Assembly: GCA_026770595.1 (NCBI GenBank)
Contig: MU634602.1
Coordinates: 1 to 11,192 of the forward strand
Direction: 5' to 3'
DNA length: 11,192 bases
Source of the DNA: Ochromonadaceae sp. CCMP2298
Lineage: Eukaryota > Sar > Synurophyceae > Ochromonadales > Ochromonadaceae
Positions 1 through 6,247 of this stretch are shown in pieces (the first letter of the stretch is position 1; every line of letters starts with the position of its first letter). Position numbers and translations under genes: made by a program. The notes beneath the pieces are model-generated. The model ran no database searches. It was not told where the DNA came from and saw only the letters and a list, made by a program, of their open reading frames with translations.

Positions 1-16
1 CCCCTCCCCCACCCTC

Positions 17-1661
17 TCACTTTGCCCCCTCTTTCTTGCAGTCCTTCCTATGCCTCTTCCAGTCGGCCTTCTGGTGCTCTCGCCCGCAGTACGACACGCA
101 CCCGCAGCCCTTGCACATCTTCAGAGAGCTCGGTCCGGACTGCGTCGTGTCAGAGCTTATAGGTACATAGAGAGGTGTACATAGGTGTTCATAGGTGTTC
201 ATAGGTGTATTTTGGGTGTATAGTTAGATATGTACATTGGCGTGGGTGTAAAGTTAGGTATGTATTTGGCGGGGTAATGGGGTAATGCGGTAATGCACTG
301 TACCTGATCATGCAGAGAGGAAAGTGGCAGTGCCTGACATTTGGGGAGATTTCTGTGGGTAGGTCGTACTGTCTCCCCATATTGCACGCGATGACCGCTT
401 CGATGCGAGAGCTTACTGAGCAGTCTCTGAAAAATTGCAGCCACATGAACCTCCAGACTCCTGTGTCATCAGGGAGAGGTTTGAATACACATTATAGTAG
501 GAGGTTTAATACATATTAGTATATAAGGAGTGGTTTTAATACATATCATATACCTGTGTCGTCTGAAAATATGCCGCTCTTGCGCCATCTGACCATCCAG
601 ACCATTACTGGTACGTCGGTTCTGGATACATCCAGACCATTGCTGTCTGGATATAGTAGAAACTTCTCCAGAGTGTATCTCAGAAGCTCAGCGTGTGTGC
701 AGCGCATAAACCCAACCGCGGCTATTACGCATATCAACGCAGGCTGAACCAGCGCTGGGTGTCGGGACCTGGACAGCACTTGGTGCACGTGCTCCGCAAG
801 GGCCAGCACCATATCGCAGTTGCATAGGCCGGGTAGCTCAGATTGCACGCTAGGGTAGGCAAGGTAGATTGCTCTCAGCACGTAAAAAACACGCGCCAGA
901 GTATTAAATTCCTCGGAATCCTTTTTGCCGCTCGCCAGCACCGGCTCCAGCCAATTCGTGAGGTATTCCAAGCACGCTGCCTGCACGCTCAGTCCACCCA
1001 CCCTGAAGAACTCGACGGCGTTGTGCGTATCGTGCATTTCGCTCAAACAGCGGCCGAGAAGGTTCATAAGGGTACCGAAGATGCCCTGAGTGATGAGGTG
1101 GTCCTTGAAGGAAACACTGGCATCCACCAGGGCCTTCATCAGACCGGGAGTCTGTCCTAGTGCGACTTGCCGAGGTCCATCGGAAGATGAGAAACCGCAT
1201 AAATAGCTCAAGCACCTCTCACCAACTTTGTGGTAGGCTTCATCCTCACAGCAGAGTTTGAGGTGCTTCACGGCAGCGCAGTGTATTCTACTGCTCAACG
1301 CACCATCGGCCAGAATGGCAGACAGGAGATTGTAGGCTGAGGCTGATGAGTTGATCGTGTGCTCGGTGAGCATCGAAATGATTTGCCATGCTATGATCAA
1401 CTCACGGACTCCGATGTCGTGCTCCAGAAGCAGAGACAGCTTGTACACGCACTCATCAACATCTGGTCCTGCGATAACTGTCGAGTGGCCGCTTTCCTGA
1501 ATGGAGAGGAGGCAAAACATGACATTCTCTAGGACATCCACAGACTGTTCAGCGGAGCAAGTTCGATATATCTGCAGTCCAATCACAAGCTTGCTTTTGG
1601 CTTCAAGCCGATCCATTGCGTATCGCGGCCGAATCCCACCTTGATGCTGGAAGTCCGCCAT
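17..1661 (-). CDS. ARM/HEAT-like helical protein with C-terminal MYND zinc finger
   Basis: Three exons on the minus strand: 1661-554, 460-304 and 155-17 (stop TGA at 19-17). The introns are 553-461 (GTATAT..CACAG) and 303-156 (GTACAG..ATAAG). Junction phases agree and the joined frame gives 467 residues. The ATG at 1661 (GGTGGTATGG) is chosen because the frame extends upstream only to non-ATG codons. Residues about 10-390 are helical and rich in Leu, Ala and Cys without a named signature, as in ARM/HEAT repeat scaffolds (inference). The C-terminus carries eight candidate zinc ligands, C414, C419, C436, C439, C445, H449, H457 and C461, with the text YCGREHQKADWKRH, which is a MYND finger with His in place of the usual sixth Cys. 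MYND fingers bind Pro-rich partner peptides, so a scaffold role is likely. No SET domain is seen. The last intron splits the zinc ligands two and six. The MYND call is firm; the ARM call is tentative. Confidence 0.8.
156..303 (-). repeat. Intron 2 of the MYND gene, internally repetitive
   Basis: A 148-nt GT-AG intron. In the sense strand it holds short repeats: CCGCATTACC/CCCATTACC near the donor, two related copies of about 28 nt containing ACATACCTAACTTTACACCCA and ACATATCTAACTATACACCCA, and a triplicated AACACCTATG near the acceptor. The CTAAC-type motifs inside the copies could serve as branch sites. Confidence 0.6.
461..553 (-). repeat. Intron 1 of the MYND gene, about three copies of a 29-nt unit
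   Basis: A 93-nt GT-AG intron that in the sense strand reads as three diverged copies of a unit like TATAATATGTATTAAACCTCC. The first copy starts at the donor itself and the intron ends CTGATGACACAG. The same unit occurs in introns of two other genes of this window (2691-2848 and 8409-8594). Confidence 0.65.
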
Positions 1662-2240
1662 ACCACCAATAGATGCTGAGGAAGATAGACAAGGTATTCT
1701 TCGCGACAAGAGATAGAATCTTGGATCGCAGGATAGGGAAAAATTGTGGAGCACAGAGCAACCTCTTCCCCCCCCCAAAGCTCCTTTTTTTTTTGGGAAG
1801 GAGAAAGTCAGGATTTTTTAAAAAGGGAGGCGGCGAAACAAAAAACTTGGGTGAGAAAATTTTTACGTATAGCGAAATATGACTATAGAAACTACAATTC
1901 GATGCACAAGATACACATTGCCAGTGTCAATTTTGTTTAGATGATCTAATAAGCAATCTATATCGAGTTGTTAGAATTCTAAAACGCTGATTATCTGCTT
2001 TTGTACGCTCAAATATGCGTTTCGTCTGCGGAAAAAACAACAAAATTCACCCCCACACCCCTAAAAGTAGGGGGGACTAACGACCCCTTTTTCTTAATCC
2101 CCGCAAAGGAATCGCGAAGTTTTGCCAAAATTCAAAAAGAGACTGGTCGAGATAGCATGAGCATTTCGCCGAACCTTCCCACTCATTCTTATTAGATTTA
2201 ACAGTGAGGGTGCCTTCCTATTCACCGCCTCTGTGCCCCC
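1662..2240. promoter_or_regulatory. AT-rich divergent intergenic region
   Basis: It separates the starts of the minus-strand MYND gene and the plus-strand acetyltransferase gene, so it should hold both promoters and leaders. Composition turns clearly AT-rich (1790-2200) against the GC-rich exons. Visible details are a T10 tract at 1785-1794, a C9 tract just before it, and a hairpin CCCCTA-AAAG-TAGGGG at 2058-2073. No convincing TATA box or initiator was identified. The short ORFs here look spurious. Confidence 0.5.
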
Positions 2241-3065
2241 ATGGCGTACCTAATCTACATACTGTGCTTGCTCGCAATGGTCGCGCTGTCTTTATCTTTG
2301 TTTCGCACTCCGATCGCCGTGTCTGCATTCGGCATCGTCAAGGCATCCTCAGCCGAACACATAAAAAAATATGAGACGTTTTTGGAGACCGAGACTACCC
2401 GCGACCGCTCCTCGTGCCTGTCTAGCGAGCACGTCGTCCTGAGGAAGATAAACGATATGAACGACGGCACGCTTGTCTCGTTCATCGCGTTTGACTTCCA
2501 GGTAGGTGACAAAATACATCGTTTTATCTTTAGTCCGTACCCAAATCTGGACTTTTAACCTTGTTTACATATACGCGGACTGGTCTTTTCAGGGCCGCGT
2601 GTCGGGCTGTGCGGAGCTGGTGAAGGGCCGGGTCCGACGACTGCTGTTCCAGAGCGATGCTTTCTATCTGCAGAACGTGTGCACAGCCAGGTTTTAAAAA
2701 CCCACTCTTAATATGCTGTATATGCGTATTAAACCCCCTTTTTATATAATACATATGCGTATTAAACCCCCTCTTCCTATAATGTATAGTGTATTAACCC
2801 CCTCCTTCTATACTGTATATGCGTATTAACCCCCTTCTACTAACCCAGGGCGCACCGTAGGAGAGGCGTCGCGGACAGATTGCTCCACGAGGTAAAGTCC
2901 TTCGTCACACACACACATGGGCCCCTCGTACTAGAGGTGGATCGGTCGAACCAAGCAGCCATCGCGTTGTACAGGAAGCACGGGTTCAAAATGCTGGGTA
3001 GAAATTTCTACAGCGGCAGGCTGCAGATGGTGCTGTGTGAGTCGAGAGTGAGAGGCGAGGTGTGA
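2241..3065 (+). CDS. GNAT-family N-acetyltransferase with N-terminal membrane anchor
   Basis: Three exons, 2241-2501, 2593-2690 and 2849-3065 (stop TGA), with GT-AG introns of 91 and 158 nt, give 191 residues. The start ATG has good context (CCCCCATGGCG). Residues 1-21 (MAYLIYILCLLAMVALSLSL) form one hydrophobic segment, a signal anchor or uncleaved signal peptide. The GNAT fold follows: strand-forming residues around 75-115, acetyl-CoA pyrophosphate loop R123-R-R-G126-V-A128 (the family's Q/R-x-x-G-x-G/A) preceded by YLQNVCTAR, then LVLEVDRSNQAAIALYRKHGF (146-166), the conserved N-x-x-A-x-x-x-Y-x-x-x-G-F motif in which Tyr161 is the usual general acid. The family transfers acetyl from acetyl-CoA to an amine; the substrate cannot be told. 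The membrane anchor suggests work at the ER or another endomembrane. Both splice junctions fall in or next to conserved strands and restore the motif, which supports the model. Confidence 0.88.
2691..2848 (+). repeat. Intron 2 of the acetyltransferase gene, four copies of a 32-nt unit
   Basis: A 158-nt intron with donor GTTTTA and acceptor end TACTAACCCAG. The body is four imperfect tandem copies of a unit like TGTATATGCGTATTAAACCC followed by a pyrimidine run. The last copy supplies the branch-like CTAAC motif only a few bases before the acceptor. Confidence 0.75.
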
Positions 3066-3972
3066 GGGGGGAAGAGTACCTTTGGAGAGTTACACCAGAT
3101 TCTTATCTTACACTGATTTCTTTGCCCCACCCGCGGATCGTACTACGGTGTGTAATTTACGAAAACTCCTACAGGGTCTCACCTTACAGGGTCTCAATTT
3201 AATACAGCTGTAGGAACCAACAATTGAAGAATTTTGTTTCTTCCATATTGGCGCCGTTACTGGAAGACATTTTTGGAAGACTTTTCCGGCAACAGCGTCA
3301 AAAGAGCCATAAGTCGCTCGGGAGACGTTTCAGGTTTTTGTAGGTCGAAAAGGTTTTTGGCAGTTTCGGTCTGTTTGTTGCTCAAAACCCACCCCAAAAA
3401 TCAGCTCTGCCGTTGATCTCCTCTACTCCAGCTCTCCTCTCCCCCTCTCCTAACGGTGATATTCCCCCCTTCCTAGTCTTGGTGCTCTCTATCTCTATAT
3501 CTGCAGCCCTCGTCGGTGCCCAGCTCACAGCCGAGCAGCAGCCCATCAGCATAGCCATCAGCAGTTCCCGGATTTGAATTCAATTCGTGGGTTCCTAAGA
3601 GATCGAACCACAAGTCACCAGCAGCAGAGCAGAGAAGCCTCCCAGCAAGATGGGAGCTTTTGGAGATTGCAGAGGACCGGCTTTTTCGACCAAAATCCGG
3701 TCAGGTTTTACAAAAACCTGAAACGTCTCCCGAGCGACTTCATAGGTTCCTACAGGAACTACGGTAGTTCCAGGAGTTCCTAGTTCCTAGTCTCCAAGGT
3801 TGCTACAATCGTACGTGGAACACGATCGTGCGTGGAACAGTCGAAAAGCTGGGTCCGTCGAGTGCAGCGAACGAGACGGGGAGAGCCACCGCGCAGAGTG
3901 GGGAACACGAGAGCTGAGCAACTCGTCGGCTCTTCGACAGATCCTACTCGACAAACCTCGAGCAATAGAATC
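3066..3972. other. Non-coding stretch between the acetyltransferase and ARF-like genes
   Basis: About 900 bases with no gene I can support. It should hold the 3' end of the acetyltransferase transcript and the promoter and leader of the ARF-like gene. It contains a duplicated ACAGGGTCTCA near 3174 and 3187, an inverted-repeat element (3208-3755), a pyrimidine-rich stretch at 3417-3480, and a 17-bp tandem duplication (ATCGTRCGTGGAACA core) at 3808-3841. The ORFs at 3234-3416 and 3574-3783 overlap the repeat arms and show no family features. Confidence 0.5.
3208..3755. repeat. Inverted-repeat element with nested arms
   Basis: A perfect 32-bp inverted repeat joins 3311-3342 and 3709-3740 (core GTCGCTCGGGAGACGTTTC on the plus strand). 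An outer 11-bp pair, CTGTAGGAACC at 3208-3218 and its complement at 3745-3755, lies outside it. On the right the two pairs are about 4 bp apart; on the left they are separated by about 92 bp, as if the left arm had been interrupted. The right arm also holds the small palindrome CAGGTTTT-ACA-AAAACCTG (3702-3720). The layout resembles a MITE-like or decayed mobile element; no transposase or clear target duplication is visible. Confidence 0.6.
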
Positions 3973-4574
3973 ATGGACTTCTTCACAAATGCATTGCGGA
4001 GTGTCTTCGGTGGCCACAGCAAGGTGATGGTGTTTGGGCTGGATGCTGCGGGCAAGACGACGTGGATGACCAGGGTCGCCGGCGAAAAGGGAGTGGAGAT
4101 CGAGACGCCATTTGGTAAGGGTCCACCGACTTAACTACCACCCCACAAACTTAACCATACCCCTCAACAGTAATCGGCTGCGTAGTAGAGCTAGCCTACA
4201 CAAGAACCTGCAAGCTCATGTGCTTGGACGTCGGCGGCGGCACCAAGATCCGGCCCCTCTGGCATGCGAAGGCTCTCGGCGCGAAAGGCATCGTCTTCTT
4301 CGTCGACAGCCACGACCACTTCCGCATCGAGGAGGCCGGCTCGGAGCTGATCGCCATGGCCGCGCACGAGGCGGACGGGCTGAGCCAGGTGCCTATCCTG
4401 GTCGTCGCTAACAAGCAGGATATCCCTCAGGCCATGGGGCTGCAGGAGGTGGACGAGAGGATGGGGCTGCAGCAGCTGCGGCGCGGCAGGCGCGTCGACA
4501 TTATCCCCGCCTCTATAACCTCTGGACAGGGGGTGGCCGAGATAGAGGCTTGGCTGGAGGGCCTTCAGGGCTAG
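3973..4574 (+). CDS. ARF/ARL-family small GTPase with altered switch residues
   Basis: Two exons, 3973-4114 and 4171-4574 (stop TAG), joined over a 56-nt intron (GTAAGG..CAACAG) in phase 1. The product is 181 residues, the length of ARF1. An amphipathic N-terminal helix (MDFFTNALRSVF) precedes the P-loop GLDAAGKTT (22-30). Walker B/switch II is DVGGGTKIRPLW (67-78), followed by FFVDS, ANKQD (127-131), ASITSGQG (161-168) and a WL-containing final helix. ARF proteins switch between GDP and GTP to recruit coats and effectors to membranes. Three key positions differ from ARF: switch I PTIG is GVIG (Val48 for the Mg-coordinating Thr), catalytic Gln of DVGGQ is Gly71, and Ala of the G5 CAT/SAL motif is Ile163. 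Residue 2 is Asp, so there is no N-myristoylation. The Val48 codon spans the intron, but no other acceptor in reach restores PTIG. It is more likely a divergent ARL with slow or no GTP hydrolysis than a dead gene. Confidence 0.92.
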
Positions 4575-4750
4575 CGTGGTTCCGGGACTAGCGTGGGCGC
4601 ATCGGCACTGACCCCTGTGCCGACCGTGTCGCCTTCACCCCGCACTGCCGGGGAGGACTCAAGGGGAAGGCTGGGGCGACTGAGGAGAGCGAGGCGAAGA
4701 GGGCGGGGGCGGAGGCGGGTGGGGGCAAAGGCCCTCCCAGCGGCGCAGAT

Positions 4751-4785
4751 GAGGCGCAGGCAGAGGCGCAGGCAGAGGCGCAGGA
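4751..4785. repeat. 12-bp minisatellite (GAGGCGCAGGCA)
   Basis: Nearly three tandem copies of GAGGCGCAGGCA. In one plus-strand frame this reads as an Ala-Gln-Ala-Glu repeat inside an open Glu/Ala-rich stretch (about 4592-4797) that ends in stops at 4799-4804; whether that stretch is translated is unknown. Confidence 0.6.
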
Positions 4786-4861
4786 CTGCAGACACAGGTG
4801 ATAGAGGAGCGAGCGCAGGCCGTTGGCAACTGATGCGGCTGACGACCTGGGCTGTGCGGGC

Positions 4862-4896
4862 ATGGGTGCGGGTGCGGCCAGCAGCAGTAACAGTAA

Positions 4897-4943
<47 letters not shown>

Positions 4944-5004
4944 ACAACAACAACAACAGGAGCAGCAACAGTAACAACAACAACTGTGACCCCCCCCCGC
5001 GCCA

Positions 5005-5056
<52 letters not shown>

Positions 5057-5235
5057 AACCTGGCGTGGGGGAATGGCACACCAGCAGCTGCCAGAATGGT
5101 ACAGGGAGATGAACAGGTGAGTAATTGGTATAGACACGTGTCATCAGCAGCTGAATCGCCTCACATAATGCTCTCGTCCCTCACATATGTATGTATTGTA
5201 TGTACCCGTCTCCCCCAACTTCCAGGCTGCTGTAG
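4862..5235 (+). CDS. Possible small Ser/Asn-rich gene, unresolved
   Basis: A tentative model with exons 4862-5005, 5085-5116 and 5226-5235 would encode 61 residues: MGAGAASSSNSNNNN, more Ser/Asn runs, CDPPPRQ, then QLPEWYREMNRLL and a TAG stop. In its favour, the AGC/AAC repeat is free of stops in the Ser/Asn frame but has TAA stops in the Gln frame; the donor at 5117 (CAG before GTGAGT) and acceptor at 5225 (AACTTCCAG) are good; and splicing out 5006-5084 removes the whole (TA)n hairpin in frame. Against it, there is no homology, the product is short, and an unspliced reading through the TA repeat is also open up to the donor. The same frame is open upstream to 4592 apart from two stops at 4799-4804, so the true start may lie elsewhere. 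Confidence 0.25.
4879..4984. repeat. AAC/AGC trinucleotide microsatellite
   Basis: About 105 bases of AAC and AGC triplets with a few AGT and AGG interruptions. It produces long homopolymer ORFs on the opposite strand (poly-Leu, poly-Val, poly-Cys), which are artefacts of the repeat. Confidence 0.85.
4994..5071. repeat. (TA)n flanked by 17-bp inverted arms: potential cruciform
   Basis: The arms 4994-5010 (CCCCCGCGCCAGGTTTA) and 5055-5071 are reverse complements with one mismatch, and the sequence between is alternating TA with a single G. The whole 78-bp stretch can fold into one hairpin. Its left arm contains a potential donor (CAG before GTTTAT at 5006). Confidence 0.8.
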
Positions 5236-5544
5236 GACCCCCAAGATCGTCTCCCCAGGTCCAATTTATTGTCCGCGTTGACTCTGCGGTTCTAGCGCGC
5301 TAATTTTGGGGAGAAACGGGTCCAACAGTGGCTCAGGAGATTATTTTTACGACATCCCTGCTGACGCCCTCCTGCACCTACATCGCCCAGCCTGCTGTGC
5401 ACACTGTCTGTCGCTGTCTAGAATAGAACTTTTATGGTGTACATACGTTTATTAGATGTACATAATGTAATTTAAAACGCATCAATTGCTAATCACAGTG
5501 GCTCTAGACCTTATTCTGCTATTATTTAGCACGTAAAAGTGCTT
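5236..5544. other. Intergenic, no gene seen
   Basis: No supportable ORF. The stretch turns AT-rich from about 5420. It contains GTGTACATA and ATGTACATA around 5438-5468 and a small hairpin AGCAC-GTAAAA-GTGCT followed by TTTT at 5528-5546, which could be part of a transcript end on either side; this is only a possibility. Confidence 0.4.
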
Positions 5545-5809
5545 TTAAGGCGGGGGTGGCGTTGAAGTACGCAAGCGAGGCATCGGGAGGCCACTGAGAA
5601 TGGAAGCCAAGCGCAGATAATCCAAGTTTAGTACTAAACACAGCTCCTTCATCACTTTCCTATTATTCTTGGGGCTGCTGAGACCTAACGGGGCTGCCTT
5701 TCTGACTGTGGTGGCGGTGTGGACGAGTTTGAAGGCCGGAAAGAGGACCCACCAAAGCTCTAAGTTATGTATCAAATCGCAGATATTGTTGGTAGTATAA
5801 GAATTTTAC
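5545..5809 (-). pseudogene. Orphan ORF, possible exon or gene fragment
   Basis: One minus-strand frame is open from 5809 to a TAA at 5545. The reading NNICDLIHNLELWWVLFPAF, then KKxx-free basic and Leu-rich text with KVMKELCLVLNLDYLRLAS, looks like helical protein rather than random translation, and the end is PPPP. The only in-frame ATG is internal (5652), no clear acceptor precedes it, and no domain is recognised. The part encoding IHNLELWW lies in the left arm of a 27-bp inverted repeat whose other copy is just upstream, so this may be a fragment caught in a rearrangement. It could also be the last exon of an unseen gene. Confidence 0.25.
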
Positions 5810-5848
5810 CTGATTCAAGAGTTTGATACATAACTTAGAGCTTTGGTG
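5750..5848. repeat. 27-bp perfect inverted repeat with 45-nt spacer
   Basis: Arms 5750-5776 and 5822-5848 are exact reverse complements (core AGCTCTAAGTTATGTATC). The spacer holds no repeat. The right arm runs directly into GTGAGACCCTG, which also occurs inverted in the flank of the element at 3170-3220. Confidence 0.85.
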
Positions 5849-6163
5849 AGACCCTGTATGGCCTTCGATTGTATTAAATTGATTCAGTGTATTCCTACTG
5901 AAACTCCCTTAATTGTTGGTTCCATCTCAAACACTCCCCACCCCGGTGCCACTTCAATTGACGCCGTCGATGATAAATTACTATATACTGCTGACTATAT
6001 ACTACTCATAAGTTACTGATACTATATACTGATACTGGTGCTATGCCTACACCACTGCTAGTGCCCATATACTGATTATACTTTTGCGTTTGTGCATATG
6101 TGCAAGTGTGCATCGGTGCTGGTGTGCAGGTGTGCCCCGCACTGTTGGTGGGATGGACGGCCA
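5849..6163. other. Intergenic, no gene seen
   Basis: No supportable coding sequence. It contains scattered ACTATATACTG-type short repeats (5980-6080) and a TGTGCAnGTGTGCA-rich part (6090-6135). It should hold the 3' flank of the PX-GOLD gene. Confidence 0.4.
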
Positions 6164-6247
6164 TTCTCCTCTCTCCTCTCTCCCCTCTCCTCTGTACTCT
6201 CTGCTCTCCTATATTAGCTAGAGGGAGAGGGGAGAGAGGGAGGGGGA
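6164..6247. repeat. Polypyrimidine/polypurine inverted repeat at the 3' end of the PX-GOLD gene
   Basis: A pyrimidine tract (6164-6193) faces a purine tract (6221-6247). A 16-bp perfect pair joins 6175-6190 and 6224-6239 and brackets the stop codon at 6216-6214. In the transcript it could fold into a hairpin with the stop codon in its loop. The purine tract is also the pyrimidine tract of a possible 41-nt intron (6258-6218) on the minus strand. Confidence 0.7.

Noticed and set aside
843-1215. ORFs antisense to or out of frame with the first exon of the MYND gene
   Set aside because: Shadows of a long exon whose own frame is 369 codons and joins to a recognisable zinc finger.
3417-3600. Possible exon after the acceptor-like CTGCAG at about 3507
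   Set aside because: The downstream frames are open only for short stretches, no upstream exon or donor can be paired with it, and it lies within the inverted-repeat element.
3585-3615. tRNA-like B box (GGTTCGATCTC on the minus strand)
   Set aside because: It deviates from the GWTCRANNC consensus at the last base and no A box or cloverleaf arms could be placed around it.
3832-3972. Upstream in-frame extension of the ARF-like GTPase
   Set aside because: There is no ATG in it; ARF proteins start about 15-25 residues before the P-loop, which matches the ATG at 3973.
4571-5144. Minus-strand ORFs rich in poly-Leu, poly-Val or poly-Cys
   Set aside because: They are translations of the AAC/AGC repeat and the (TA)n run in three frames, antisense to the ARF-like gene's flank; no start context, domain or splice logic.
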